NCBI GenBank assembly: GCA_934456435.1
Contig: CAKSHH010000001.1
Location: 1-64,000, forward strand
Length of the DNA: 64,000 nucleotides
Direction of reading: 5' to 3'
Source of the DNA: an uncultured Eubacteriales bacterium
Lineage (GTDB): Bacteria > Bacillota > Clostridia > Oscillospirales > Acutalibacteraceae
Under the pieces are notes generated by a model, which was given only the letters and a program-made list of their open reading frames with translations, had not been told where the DNA came from and did not search any database. Positions 43,717-53,644 of the stretch are shown here, in pieces (position 1 is the first letter of the stretch; every line of letters begins with the position of its first letter). A program made the translations under genes and the position numbers.

Positions 43717-44961
43717 TCAGCGTGCGGAGAGAACGTCTTTCTCGTATTTGTTCACTTCATCAAGCCACGACGCGTCGGCGATAATGCCCTGACGGCGGCA
43801 GTATTCCTCCCATACATCGTTGAACGGGAAGAACTTTAACTCCTCCTGCTCGGCGAGAAGCTTGGTGAAATTGCTTGAATCCTGGAGCTCGGCGAGAGCC
43901 TTATGCGGTGTGAGAATAGCACACAGGAGAGCCTTCTGCACGTTTCTGAGACCTATTACCCATGCGGCAATGCGGTTGATGGAAGCGTCGAAGTAGTCGG
44001 TTGCGATGAACACGCGGTCAAGTGCGTCGTGTGCGACGATTTCCTTTGCAATTTCCTTTGTCTCGTCGTCAAAAAGAACAACGTGGTCGCTGTCCCAGCG
44101 AACAGGACGCGTTATGTGAAGCGCAATCTTGTCGTTGAAAAGGAGAAGTGAGGAAATCTTATCCGAAACAACCTCTGTGGGGTGATAGTGACCGTTGTCC
44201 ATGAGCGGTGTTATGCCCTTGTAGTTTACATACGAGAGGGCAAACTCCGCGGAGCCGACCGTGTACGATTCAAGTCCGATGCCGAAAACCTTGGATTCAA
44301 GGGTGATGTAGACCTTGGTCTTGTCATACGGAACGGAAAGAATCTCGTCAAGAGACTTTTTGAAACGCGCTCTCGGAGCAAGCCTGTCTGCGGGGATATC
44401 CTTGTAGCCGTCGGGAATCCAAATATTCATAACGCAGGGGATACCTGTTTCCTCTGCAAAATATTCGGCAATTTTAAGACAAGCCTTGCCGTGGTTCACC
44501 CAAAATGAACGAACCTCCTCGTCGGGCGAGGAAAGGGTGAGGTTGTCCTTAACCATCGGGTGTGAAAAGAAAGTGGGATTGAAGTCAATGCCGATTTCTC
44601 TGTCCTTGGCAAACTTGACCCATTTTGCAAAATGCTTCGGCTCAATCTTATCCCTGTCGGCAAATTCTCCGTCCTCAAATATCGCGTAGCTGGCGTGAAG
44701 ATTGAGCTTCTTCTTTCCGGGAACGAGCGAAAACGCCTTGTCAATATCGTTCATAAGCTCTTCGGGAGTTGCCGCTTTGCCGGGGTAGTTGCCCGTCGTC
44801 TGGATTCCGCCGGAAAGCGCCTGCTTTGAGTCGAAGCCCGTAACGTCGTCGCCCTGCCAGCAATGAACCGATACAGGAACGTCGGCGAGCGTTTCAATTA
44901 CCTTTTCGGTGTCAATGCCGATGTCGGCATATTTTGCTTTTGCGTATTCATAACGTGTCAT
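43717..44961 (-). CDS. rhaA: L-rhamnose isomerase
   Basis: A 414-residue enzyme converting L-rhamnose to L-rhamnulose. Family blocks: SVHCWQGDDVTGF near the start, GGIQTTGNYPG, NLHASYA, and the metal-site segment TPLMDNGHYHPTE. Length is as in E. coli RhaA. Last gene of an operon with phosphoesterase, PTS EIIC and GPH symporter, started 13 bases after the symporter stop. Rhamnulose kinase and aldolase genes are not in the window. Rhamnose could come from pectin cut by the GH105-like protein at 519. Confidence 0.95.
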   Translation of the reverse strand: MTRYEYAKAKYADIGIDTEKVIETLADVPVSVHCWQGDDVTGFDSKQALSGGIQTTGNYPGKAATPEELMNDIDKAFSLVPGKKKLNLHASYAIFEDGEFADRDKIEPKHFAKWVKFAKDREIGIDFNPTFFSHPMVKDNLTLSSPDEEVRSFWVNHGKACLKIAEYFAEETGIPCVMNIWIPDGYKDIPADRLAPRARFKKSLDEILSVPYDKTKVYITLESKVFGIGLESYTVGSAEFALSYVNYKGITPLMDNGHYHPTEVVSDKISSLLLFNDKIALHITRPVRWDSDHVVLFDDETKEIAKEIVAHDALDRVFIATDYFDASINRIAAWVIGLRNVQKALLCAILTPHKALAELQDSSNFTKLLAEQEELKFFPFNDVWEEYCRRQGIIADASWLDEVNKYEKDVLSAR

Positions 44962-44974
44962 ATAATTACCTCCG

Positions 44975-46534
44975 TCAGTTGTTCGTATTTACCTCGGTCA
45001 TTTGTGCGAGCTCTTCGGGAACGGATGCTTTTCCTACCCACATATTGCCCCATTTCTGACCGGCAATGTCTTCGCAGATTTTTATTTCTTCAGCCGTCAG
45101 CTCAGCCTTGCCTGTTTCTTTCTTTTCGGCTATCGCTCTCTTGATAAGCTCGTGGTCGCTCTTTGTCATCTTGTAGCGGTAAATTCCGATAATCGAAAGC
45201 AGAGCAAAAATAATCGGTAGAATCGAGTAGGTGAATTTGATGCCGAACATACCCATTGTCGTCTGAACCGCGCCCTCACCTGTGTGGAAGCCGAATGCGG
45301 CAAGAATGTAGCCTGTAAGGGCTGCCATGAAGCCGTTGATAGTCTTTTTGATGAGCGACGAGAATGTCGAAATAACACCCTCGCGGCGGCGTCCCGTGAT
45401 AAGCTCATCGACGTCGGTAACATCGGGCTGAGTGTTGGTTCCGACGAAGCCCACGCCCGAAAAGCCAAAGCAATAAAGCGCCGATGCGACGTAGAGAACC
45501 CACGCAGGCGTTTTCTCGTTGACAAACAGCGAGATCGCAAGACCGACTATCATGATAGGTCCGAGCAGCTTGCCGCAGAGCTGTTTGCCGTATTTCATCG
45601 TCAGGGCGTAGTTTATCGGGAAGCCCGAAGCCTCGGCGACGCCGGCAACGGTATTGAGAATGTTATATTTGTTCCAGCGCTTTGCTGCGTGCTTTATGAA
45701 ATACTGATTGGAGTTGTTGTAGAAGCCCTTTGAAACCGAATAGAAGGTGCTGAGGGCAAAGTACTGCCTGAACGATTTGTTTTTGAAAACGAGCTTGTAC
45801 TCGTTGAGCATATTGTAGAAATTGACGGGCGGAACAACGATATCCCTTGAATCCTTTTCCTTTGACGAGAAAAACGTTATAAGGAGCGGAAGAGAGAAGA
45901 ACAGAGCAAGAACAAGACCCATGAAAAGGAACTTGCTTCTGACTTCCGGAGTTGACTCAAGCGTTTTAACGTCCGTGAAGCCGAGGACGGCGGAAACGAG
46001 CACAAATGAAGATACCATTCCGACGGAATTAAAGATGTATTCGACGGATTTATACTGCGTTCTCAGGGAGTATTCGGGCGCGATCTCAGGCAGCATTGCC
46101 GTGTACGGAACGCAGACGAGAGTGTACGCCGTGTTGAAGAGCATATACGCGCAGGTGTAGTAGACCGTGATGACGTTTGTGCTGACAATCTGAGAAAGTC
46201 CAAACGAGTTCCACAAAAGGAAATACGATATAAATATAGGCGCGATGCCCCAAAGAAGATATCGGCGGTGTTTGCCGAACTTTGATTTCGTTCGGTCGGT
46301 GATAAGACCCATCGCCGGGTCGGTGACAGCGTCCCAAATATGAGCAAAGGCAAAAACCCAGCCTGCCTGCTTGGTGTTGAGTCCTTCAACCTCCGTCAGA
46401 TATGACATGAAGAAAAGGCTGATTATGTAGGTTGAACCGCCGAAAAGAATGTTGGCGGCGTTGTAGCCGAGCATCGGACGAAGCTGATGCCAAAAGTTTT
46501 TCAGGTTAATTTTGCCGTTCAATGCCAAATTCAT
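44975..46534 (-). CDS. GPH family sugar:cation symporter
   Basis: A 519-residue, 12-helix transporter of the glycoside-pentoside-hexuronide family. The loop 2-3 signature is DRTKSKFGKHRRYLLWG, and the loop 8-9 region has TDVDELITGRRREG. A long cytoplasmic C-terminal tail follows the last helix. Next to rhaA, so L-rhamnose or a rhamnosyl oligosaccharide is the likely cargo, taken up with sodium or protons. Confidence 0.92.
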   Translation of the reverse strand: MNLALNGKINLKNFWHQLRPMLGYNAANILFGGSTYIISLFFMSYLTEVEGLNTKQAGWVFAFAHIWDAVTDPAMGLITDRTKSKFGKHRRYLLWGIAPIFISYFLLWNSFGLSQIVSTNVITVYYTCAYMLFNTAYTLVCVPYTAMLPEIAPEYSLRTQYKSVEYIFNSVGMVSSFVLVSAVLGFTDVKTLESTPEVRSKFLFMGLVLALFFSLPLLITFFSSKEKDSRDIVVPPVNFYNMLNEYKLVFKNKSFRQYFALSTFYSVSKGFYNNSNQYFIKHAAKRWNKYNILNTVAGVAEASGFPINYALTMKYGKQLCGKLLGPIMIVGLAISLFVNEKTPAWVLYVASALYCFGFSGVGFVGTNTQPDVTDVDELITGRRREGVISTFSSLIKKTINGFMAALTGYILAAFGFHTGEGAVQTTMGMFGIKFTYSILPIIFALLSIIGIYRYKMTKSDHELIKRAIAEKKETGKAELTAEEIKICEDIAGQKWGNMWVGKASVPEELAQMTEVNTNN

Positions 46535-46571
46535 ACCCCCGTTATTACATATTTATATCCAAACTCGGATA

Positions 46572-47633
46572 TTACAAATCGAGTTTGAGGTCGTTTTCTT
46601 TAATCCAGCCGATTTTACGGAGGATAAGACAGAACGCCCAAGAAAGGATGGCAGGAAGAACGAAGCTTATCATCACAAGTCCGATCCAGTCAAAAGCCGT
46701 TATAGCTTCCTTTGTGCCGTCGGCAACGGCATTGACCCATCCTGTGTAAACACCGATCTGTCCTACAAGACCGCAGGTGCCCATACCCGAAGAGACTGCC
46801 GCGCCGTTCATTTCAAGCTTGAACAGACAGGTGGCGATGGGACCTGTTATCATGGAAGCGAGTGTAGGCGGTATCCAAATCCGCGGATTTTTCACAATGT
46901 TGCCCATCTGGAGCATACTGGTTCCGAGTCCCTGTGAGACGAGACCGCCCCACTTGTTTTCGCGGAAGCTCATTACGGCAAAGCCGATCATCTGAGCACA
47001 GCAGCCTGCGAGCGCCGCTCCGCCCGCAAGTCCCGTAAGTCCGAGCGCCGCGCATATTGCCGCGCTGCTTATCGGCAGGGTGAGAGCGATTCCGACGATT
47101 GCGGAAATGATTATGCCCATGAGGAAAGGTCTGAGCTCGGTTGCCCACATTATCGCGTGGCCGACGGCGCTTGCCGCTTTGCCGATATAGGGCGCGCAGA
47201 GCATTGAAAGAACGCAGCCGATGCCGATTGTGACGATCGGTGTTACGAGTATATCAAGCTTGGTTTCCTTGCTGACCGCCTTACCGAGTTCGGCGGCGAT
47301 TATTGTTATCAGAAGCACGGCAAGGGGACCGCCGGCTCCGCCGAGCTTGTCTGCGGCATAGCCGACCGTTGCCAGGGAGAAGAGCACAAGCGGAGGAGCC
47401 TTGAGAGCGAAGCCTATCGCGATAGCCATGGCACAGCCCTTGACAGCGGAAGCAAAATCGCCGATTGTAACGAGAGTTTCAACGCCGATTTGTGCGCCCA
47501 ATGTGGAAAGAATCGTACCGACAAGCAGGGAAGCAAAAAGTCCCTGTGCCATTGCTCCGAGAGCGTCGATTCCGTAACGCTTGGCGGAAATCTCAATGTC
47601 CTTACGCTTGAGAAACGCTTTAAATTTATTCAT
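46572..47633 (-). CDS. PTS_EIIC_2-type membrane transporter
   Basis: A 353-residue, 9-10 helix membrane protein of the PTS EIIC-like type (PF13303 style), with a start MNKFKAFLKRKDIEI behind GAGGTGG and the family segments GYAADKLGGAGGPLAV and WIPPTLASMITGP. No EIIA or EIIB partner gene is adjacent, so it may not be a phosphotransferase system as such. It lies inside the rhaA operon, separated from the upstream phosphoesterase by repeat R3. Confidence 0.85.
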   Translation of the reverse strand: MNKFKAFLKRKDIEISAKRYGIDALGAMAQGLFASLLVGTILSTLGAQIGVETLVTIGDFASAVKGCAMAIAIGFALKAPPLVLFSLATVGYAADKLGGAGGPLAVLLITIIAAELGKAVSKETKLDILVTPIVTIGIGCVLSMLCAPYIGKAASAVGHAIMWATELRPFLMGIIISAIVGIALTLPISSAAICAALGLTGLAGGAALAGCCAQMIGFAVMSFRENKWGGLVSQGLGTSMLQMGNIVKNPRIWIPPTLASMITGPIATCLFKLEMNGAAVSSGMGTCGLVGQIGVYTGWVNAVADGTKEAITAFDWIGLVMISFVLPAILSWAFCLILRKIGWIKENDLKLDL

Positions 47634-47654
47634 TTGACCCACCTCAATATTTTT

Positions 47655-47768
47655 CAAGACAGTACCGCACAAATTGTGATGCACGCCTTGATTGAATCTG
47701 TTTTTTTATACCCTGACCAAAAATCTTACTGCACAATTCGCACATCCAAATTGTGCGATATTGCTTTA
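47655..47768. repeat. Dispersed palindromic-ended repeat, copy R3
   Basis: Left end ACAGTACCGCACAAATTGTG, right end AATTGTGCGATATTGCTTTA. Interior shares CGCCTTG and AAAATCTTACTGC with R5 and R6. The right end, read on the minus strand, contains the TAA stop of the phosphoesterase gene. It sits within an operon, so it must be transcribed through. Confidence 0.8.
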
Positions 47769-48986
47769 TAAAGTCCTTACGGTTGCCTTGAGACTGTTTT
47801 CGGAAATGTTGTTCCAGAAGCCCTCGGCTTTAATCTCAAGGAAGTATTCCTTTCCTGAGTCCAGTCCGCTGAACTCAACGGTTCTTGTTTTCGGCATATC
47901 ATAAAAATAATACTCCGACCATATACTTAAATGTCTGACGACAAAGCCGTCGGAATCCTTGAGCATTATATCGTAACTGTTGACGTACTCCCTGTCGCTG
48001 AGAGCCTGATCAAATTCGACTCGGAACGAATCCTTTGTCACGTCGGAAACCGTGAGCTTGGCGTCCTTTGCAAAATAGGGGACGGGCGCGTTTGCGGTTC
48101 TTCCGGCGACGGTGTATGTAAAGGAGCTGATGTCGCTCGGCGTGTCAATCCTGTGCACAACAGGGAAGAAGTTGCCCGTGAGCACATCGAAAGGATAGAC
48201 GCGGACTCGGTTTTCGCTGTCGGCTTCGACGATGAGCATCTGAGCCGCTTTTCTCGAATCGGTCGGAACCGTGCCGACGATTTTGTCAAACTCGTCAAGT
48301 TCAAAATAGCTCAGCGTACCCGTTCCGAGCGAAGTGAAATGCTTTTGATGAATCGAACGCGGATCGTTTATCGGCGCATGAGAATGGCCTGAAAAATGGA
48401 CAATCTGCGGATAGTCCATATAAATGCTGATAAGCTCGTCCTCACCCCAGAGTATGCTTCCGAAAACCGTGTTTGTGTTGTGCGGGTGCTGGAAAACAAA
48501 TATCGGCTTTCTGCGGTCGTCCTTCGCCGCCGCTTTAAGCTCGGAACGCATCCATGCTTTCTTTTCATCGTTGTAATTGCACGAATGGGACGGCGAAATC
48601 GAGACAAAGTGGAAGCCGTTGATTATTCTATGCTGGTCGGGATCCTGACCGAGTATACGCTTCATTCTTTCGGCGGCAACCTCTGTGCCGTCGTGGTTCG
48701 TTTCGTGGCTTGCAAACGATGAAATAACCTGAGTCTCGGCGTAATCGACGCCGTTGTCAAGTATTGCTTTTGCCTTTTGCATCTGTATTTCGGTGCCGGA
48801 ATTGGCAAAATCACCGACGATCACAACAGCGTCAAGCTTGTTATAGCTTTGCGAGCCGTGCGCTATCGAATAAGCATATTCAAGCGCAGAGGAGAATCTT
48901 TTTTCTTCGATACAGTCCTCGTCTTTAAGGTGTATATCGCTCACAACCATGAAGCGAATGACGGGGACAAAATTATTATCAGACAT
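47766..48986 (-). CDS. Calcineurin-like phosphoesterase with beta-rich C-terminus
   Basis: A 406-residue metallophosphoesterase. Metal motifs: SDIHLKD (Asp17, His19), GDFANSG, SHETNHDG in place of GNHD, FQHPHN, GHSHAPI. Residues about 270-406 are beta-rich, perhaps a fibronectin-like domain. First gene of the operon with EIIC, GPH symporter and rhaA. No signal peptide, so it is cytoplasmic. The substrate may be a sugar- or nucleotide-phosphate; context suggests carbohydrate metabolism. Confidence 0.85.
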   Translation of the reverse strand: MSDNNFVPVIRFMVVSDIHLKDEDCIEEKRFSSALEYAYSIAHGSQSYNKLDAVVIVGDFANSGTEIQMQKAKAILDNGVDYAETQVISSFASHETNHDGTEVAAERMKRILGQDPDQHRIINGFHFVSISPSHSCNYNDEKKAWMRSELKAAAKDDRRKPIFVFQHPHNTNTVFGSILWGEDELISIYMDYPQIVHFSGHSHAPINDPRSIHQKHFTSLGTGTLSYFELDEFDKIVGTVPTDSRKAAQMLIVEADSENRVRVYPFDVLTGNFFPVVHRIDTPSDISSFTYTVAGRTANAPVPYFAKDAKLTVSDVTKDSFRVEFDQALSDREYVNSYDIMLKDSDGFVVRHLSIWSEYYFYDMPKTRTVEFSGLDSGKEYFLEIKAEGFWNNISENSLKATVRTL

Positions 48987-49016
48987 TTAACCGACCTCCT
49001 TGTGGGGATTTAAAAT

Positions 49017-49045
49017 ATTCTATATCAAACCGAGGGTAAAGTCAA
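49017..49045 (-). promoter_or_regulatory. Sigma-A promoter of the phosphoesterase-rhaA operon
   Basis: Minus strand TTGACT (49045-49040), 17-base spacer, TAGAAT (49022-49017). AAGGAGG precedes ATG 48986. Confidence 0.8.
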
Positions 49046-49072
49046 TATTTGTGCGGCAAAAACGGTGAGTTT

Positions 49073-49738
49073 ATGAATGACAGAAAGAATAAAAACAGCA
49101 TTATTGCGGCGGTTTCGCTGATGTTGATACTCGTCAGCTTTTTTACCGCGGTCAAATTTCTCTCCGGCATCGTTGAGGAGCATTACGAAACGGTGAAAAC
49201 GGTCTGCCTGGACGCAGGGCACGGAGCCGACGACTGCGGTGCGATATCCTCCGACGGTACAAGAATCGAGAAGGACGATAATCTGCGGCTGACACTCCAG
49301 ATAAAAGACAAGCTTGAAGAAATGGGCATAAACGTTGTAATGACGCGCGACAGCGATTCGGATATAACGCTAAAAGAGAGGTGCCGTCTTGCCAACAGAA
49401 AGCGGTGCGACTTTTTCCTTTCCGTTCACCGCAACAGCGCGGTTTCGGGGTCGGGCTTTGAAGCGTGGATTGCAAAGGAGCCGAAAGCGGACGAAAAACA
49501 AACGGCGGAAAAGCTTGTTTCGGCGCTCAGCGAGATATCGGGTCTGCCGAACCGCGGCGTGAAGCTCGGTTACCGCAGCGCCGACGGAAACAATTACTAT
49601 GTAAATTCAAACACCAATATGCCGTCGATTCTTCTTGAAGTCGGCTTCGTAACGAACGGCGAGGACAACAAAAGCTTTGATAAATACCTTGATGAAAACG
49701 CGGAAGCTATTGCAAAAATCATTGCCGAAAGCATATAA
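49073..49738 (+). CDS. CwlD-like N-acetylmuramoyl-L-alanine amidase
   Basis: A 221-residue amidase_3 protein anchored by one N-terminal helix (about 8-28); start ATG 49073 behind GGTGAG. Zinc residues: LDAGHGADDCGA, Glu in the RIEKDDNL segment, SVHRNSA, and the catalytic Glu in LLEVGFVTN. Size and architecture match CwlD, which strips peptides from muramic acid so that PdaA can form the cortex delta-lactam; a PdaA-like gene is at 16920. An ordinary cell-wall amidase is the alternative. Confidence 0.85.
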   Translation: MNDRKNKNSIIAAVSLMLILVSFFTAVKFLSGIVEEHYETVKTVCLDAGHGADDCGAISSDGTRIEKDDNLRLTLQIKDKLEEMGINVVMTRDSDSDITLKERCRLANRKRCDFFLSVHRNSAVSGSGFEAWIAKEPKADEKQTAEKLVSALSEISGLPNRGVKLGYRSADGNNYYVNSNTNMPSILLEVGFVTNGEDNKSFDKYLDENAEAIAKIIAESI

Positions 49739-49775
49739 AAACGGGTCTGCCTTATCTGAGCAGACCCGTTTTTGG
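49738..49775. terminator. Bidirectional terminator
   Basis: ACGGGTCTGC (49741-49750) pairs with GCAGACCCGT (49760-49769), A run before, T run after. Ends the amidase gene and the tetR-mmpL-lipoprotein operon. Confidence 0.9.
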
Positions 49776-49789
49776 TGCAACATGAGGTT

Positions 49790-51463
49790 TTATTTGTCCT
49801 TCTTAAAGAGCTTCTTGAACCATGCGAGGATTGCATTCTCTTCGACTGTCTCAGCCTCTTCTTTGACTTCTTCGGTCGGGGCGGAGATAGGAGCGGTCTC
49901 GTAAACGAACATTACGGATGTGCTTGCCGCCTTGCCCTTGGTGGTGAAGATGTCATATTTCTGACCTGCTTCGATCCATGACTTTGCGCGTGCGATGAGG
50001 TCGTCCGCGTTGTCGGCGAGCTTTGCGTAAGCTTCAAGGTCGTTTTCGGAAATTATTGTATCAAGCGAGCTCATTATGCCCTTGAGTGATGCGATCGTGT
50101 CGTCGTCAAGAGTTTTGCCGAGTGTGTTGAACAAATCCTGATTCTTGTCCATCGTCGTCTTGAGCTTTTTGAGTGTTTCGATGGTCTGAGGAAGATTGTT
50201 CAGAGCTTTCTGAACCTCAGGCTTCTGCATATCGGTCGAAAGTCCCGTGATTATCGGCATAACCGTTTCCATATCCTTTGAAAGAGCGGGAAGCTGCTTA
50301 AAGAACTTCTGGAGAATCGGGTTATTGAGAAGCTTTGCAACCTGCTCAAGGTCAACGTCGTCGGTGTCCTTGATAAGCTGCTGGATGGCGTCGATGTTTT
50401 CCTTGGTCATATACTTTTCGAGTACGTCGAGAAGAGCTTTGTTGTTGTTGTAAAGCGTCGTAACGTCGGCAACCGAATTTGCAAGTTCGGTGAGGTTATC
50501 GGTATTTGAGAAGAGGGAATTGATAAGCTCGGTAGCGTTCATGCTGTTGAACTTGTCGATGACTGCCTGAACCTCGTTGAGAGTGTTCTTGACGTCGGAT
50601 ACGGTGTTCGGAAGGTTGTTTTCAACGCTGCTCTCGATAGCCGAGAGGGGAAGAACGGCGAAAATCATATTGGAAAGCTCGAACTTCTCTGTGTCTGCCG
50701 TGATGGTGTAGGTGTTGGAGAAGTTGAAATCGCCGAGCTGCTTGAGTATTTCGTCGCTGAGGTTGAGACTTTCCTTGAGTCCGGGAGCACCGACCATGAG
50801 TGCGATTTCCTTGGTGCCGTCGCCGATCGTCTTTCCGTTCTCAACCGTGATATTGCTGAATTTGTCCTCCTGGAGAATCATACCGCCGGCAACGATAAAA
50901 GGTGTGTAAATCGTTGTGTCTTTTCCGTTGATTTTAACGGTCTTCTTGGACTCGTTGTTTACTGTGATGACCATCTTGACCTGACCCTTTTTGCCTGCGA
51001 TCTTATCGGGTGTTGTCTCTTTGCCGTCAAGATAGTATGTGATTTTAAAGTTTACGGGCATTTCCTTATCCGTCTTGCCGCGGTAATAGAGGTCTGTTGT
51101 CTCCATGTTCCAGCGGTATGAACCGTCCTTGTTCTTGACGGGTTCGGTGTTGCTCTTGACGTTCTTGATATCGGAAAGGTCGCTCTGATCGTCGATATAT
51201 GTCTGCGCCTTGTCGGTGTGGAGCCAGTCGGTAACTATTTTGCTTGTGATCTCGCCCTCGGCGGACATATTGACATAGACGGTCTCATTCTTATTGTATG
51301 ATGTTGCCGCTGTGTCGTAGCTGACCTGAGTAGTCTGCGGCTTATCCGTTGTGGTTGTCTGTGAGTCGCTGTCCTTGTCGTCTTTCTTGGAACAGGCAGA
51401 GAAAGATGCGAGCATCGAAGCACAGAGAAGAACGCACATTACTTTTTTAAGATTGTTTTTCAT
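49790..51463 (-). CDS. Lipoprotein partner of the MMPL transporter
   Basis: A 557-residue lipoprotein of unknown family; start ATG 51463 behind CGGAGG; lipobox FSAC (Cys about 23). Residues 45-280 are beta-rich with several repeated 'NIT' strands; residues 290-510 are helical and probably coiled coil (DNLTELANSVADV, KPEVQKALNNLPQTIETL). The tail ends AILAWFKKLFKKDK, a basic amphipathic segment much like the end of the 2219-residue protein. Its gene starts 19 bases after the MMPL stop, under TetR control. Inferred role: extracytoplasmic partner in export, like long-helical Pip/YhgE proteins. Confidence 0.75.
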   Translation of the reverse strand: MKNNLKKVMCVLLCASMLASFSACSKKDDKDSDSQTTTTDKPQTTQVSYDTAATSYNKNETVYVNMSAEGEITSKIVTDWLHTDKAQTYIDDQSDLSDIKNVKSNTEPVKNKDGSYRWNMETTDLYYRGKTDKEMPVNFKITYYLDGKETTPDKIAGKKGQVKMVITVNNESKKTVKINGKDTTIYTPFIVAGGMILQEDKFSNITVENGKTIGDGTKEIALMVGAPGLKESLNLSDEILKQLGDFNFSNTYTITADTEKFELSNMIFAVLPLSAIESSVENNLPNTVSDVKNTLNEVQAVIDKFNSMNATELINSLFSNTDNLTELANSVADVTTLYNNNKALLDVLEKYMTKENIDAIQQLIKDTDDVDLEQVAKLLNNPILQKFFKQLPALSKDMETVMPIITGLSTDMQKPEVQKALNNLPQTIETLKKLKTTMDKNQDLFNTLGKTLDDDTIASLKGIMSSLDTIISENDLEAYAKLADNADDLIARAKSWIEAGQKYDIFTTKGKAASTSVMFVYETAPISAPTEEVKEEAETVEENAILAWFKKLFKKDK

Positions 51464-51482
51464 ATTATTACCTCCGTATGAT

Positions 51483-53606
51483 TCAGGCATTGTTATCTGC
51501 CGTTTGTTTATCGTTCTTATTCTTTTTGACCTTGAGCTTCTTGCCGAGAAAATCATAAGTTGTTTTCTCAATGAAGCCCTCAAGCACAAGCAGCAGCGGT
51601 GTGAGCATGAATACTATTACGCCGGCGCTGATGAGTGAACCTCTTGCAAGCAGGAGGCAAACCTCCTTGACAATCTTGATGTCGCAGGTGAGAAACACGC
51701 CGAAGGTTGCACCGAAGAATACGAGCGCACTCTGGAAGATCGAACGGTCGGAAGCATTGGCGGCAATCTTGATTGCGTCGAGCTTGCTGTGACCGTTTCG
51801 CATCTCCTCGCGGAAACGCGTGGTAAGAAGTATAGCGTAGTCAACCGTCGCGCCGAGCTGAACGCATCCGATAATTGTCGGGGCTATGAACGACAGCGTC
51901 GTGCCTGTCGCAAAGGATATCGCCTTGTTGACGAATATCGCAAGCTCAATCGACATAACGAGAACGGTCGGAATCGAAATCGACTTGAAGATTATGGCGA
52001 TAAGAATAAATATCGAAAGAATTGAAAGCACGCTCGTCAGCTTGAAGTCGTGATCCGTGATATCAATCAAATCCTTGTACATTGCGCCCTCACCGGTAAC
52101 ATAGCCGTCCTTGTCGTATTTCTTGACTATGTTGTTTATTTTTGTGAGCTGTTCGTTACATTCGTCGGTTGCGGCAACGTAGGACGTGTTGACAAGAATC
52201 ATTTGCCTGCCGCCCGCCTTTGCGATGCTCTTGAGCTCGTCGGGAATCATCGAATCGGGAATTCCCGAACCGACGAAGCTGTTGTAAGCAACCATATTTG
52301 TGACGCCTGCGGTGTCCTTTATCTCATTTTCCATCTTGACAAGATCGGAGGCGTCAAGGCTGTCGTCAACGATTATGAAGTGGGAGGTTGCCATATTGAA
52401 CTCTTCCTTCATCTTGTTAAGCGCGGCAATACAGCCGATGTCGTCCGGCAGCATTCTGTCCATTGAGTAATAAACATTGACGTTGGACTGCATGATATAT
52501 GCCGGAATAAAGAGAACGACAAAAATCGCAATCCATACCTTTTTGTGGTTAATAACAAAATTATTGAGCTTATCAAACTTGGGAATGAAGCTTCTGTGGC
52601 AGTACTTGTGGATTGCCTTGTCGCATTGAAGAACAAGTGCGGGAAGAACTATTGCAACGGTCAGAACACCGAATACAACGCCCTTTGCCATAACAAGACC
52701 GATGTCCTTGCCGAGTGAAAGATCCATGAAGCAAAGTGCAAGGAAGCCGAAGATCGTTGTCAGCGAGCTGCCGGAAAGGGAGATGAACGCGCCCTGAATT
52801 GCGCTTGCCATAGCGTCTCTCTTGTCCGCATACTTGAGTTTTTCTTCTTCAAATCGGTCAATGAGGAATACCGAGTAGTCCATCGTAACGCCGAGCTGAA
52901 GAATTGCGGCAATACATTGGGTGATGTACGATATCTGCCCGAACACGAAGTTCGTACCCATGTTGTAAACAACCGCCATACACAACGCGGCAAGAAGAAT
53001 GAACGGTTCTATCCATGATTCCATGCAGAACATCATGACTACAAGCGCAATTGCGATTGCGATAGCAATGAATATCGGTGCCTGCGAATCAGCAAGGTCT
53101 CTTGTGTCCTTCATGATAACGCCCATACCGCTGAGGAAGCATTGATTGTTAAGCAAGGCTCTGACGTCTTCAATAGCTTTCATGGTTTCGTCGGTAACGG
53201 CCTTGTACTTGTACTGTATAAGCATCATTGTACATTTGCCGTCCTTGCTGTAAAAGATGTCCTTGACAGCCTGAGGGATGGCCTCCTGGGGGATGCTGAT
53301 ATCGGCGATATCGTCAACCCAGATAACGCTGCTGACGTTGTCAACCTTGGCGATTTTTTCTTTGAGGGCTGCAACATCCTTTGACGGCATATCCTCGATG
53401 ACAAGGAACGACATCGAAGCGCTGTTGAAGGTTTCGTCAAGCTCGTTTTCGCCCTTGACCGAATCCAGTTCACCGGGCAGGTACGAAAGAATGTCGTAAT
53501 TGACGAAAGTGTTGATGTAGCCGATTGCAGCCGGAATGAGAAGCAAAACGGCAATAATCGTTATCGTCTTCGGGTGGTAGGCGATAAACTTCGCAATTTT
53601 TTTCAT
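51483..53606 (-). CDS. MMPL/RND-type membrane transporter
   Basis: A 707-residue transporter with 12 helices and two extracytoplasmic loops, built as an internal repeat. Each half has the family proton-relay helix: LGVTMDYSVFLIDRF and LGATVDYAILLTTRF. It would export lipids, peptides or drugs using the proton gradient. Operon tetR-mmpL-lipoprotein; 38 bases separate it from tetR, with SD AAGGAG. Confidence 0.92.
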   Translation of the reverse strand: MKKIAKFIAYHPKTITIIAVLLLIPAAIGYINTFVNYDILSYLPGELDSVKGENELDETFNSASMSFLVIEDMPSKDVAALKEKIAKVDNVSSVIWVDDIADISIPQEAIPQAVKDIFYSKDGKCTMMLIQYKYKAVTDETMKAIEDVRALLNNQCFLSGMGVIMKDTRDLADSQAPIFIAIAIAIALVVMMFCMESWIEPFILLAALCMAVVYNMGTNFVFGQISYITQCIAAILQLGVTMDYSVFLIDRFEEEKLKYADKRDAMASAIQGAFISLSGSSLTTIFGFLALCFMDLSLGKDIGLVMAKGVVFGVLTVAIVLPALVLQCDKAIHKYCHRSFIPKFDKLNNFVINHKKVWIAIFVVLFIPAYIMQSNVNVYYSMDRMLPDDIGCIAALNKMKEEFNMATSHFIIVDDSLDASDLVKMENEIKDTAGVTNMVAYNSFVGSGIPDSMIPDELKSIAKAGGRQMILVNTSYVAATDECNEQLTKINNIVKKYDKDGYVTGEGAMYKDLIDITDHDFKLTSVLSILSIFILIAIIFKSISIPTVLVMSIELAIFVNKAISFATGTTLSFIAPTIIGCVQLGATVDYAILLTTRFREEMRNGHSKLDAIKIAANASDRSIFQSALVFFGATFGVFLTCDIKIVKEVCLLLARGSLISAGVIVFMLTPLLLVLEGFIEKTTYDFLGKKLKVKKNKNDKQTADNNA

Positions 53607-53644
53607 TTATGCATCATTCTCCTTACTTGAAAATTTTTACTGAT

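Noticed and set aside
46572..47633. Complete phosphotransferase system
   Set aside because: Only an EIIC-like membrane protein is present; no EIIA, EIIB or HPr gene is near.
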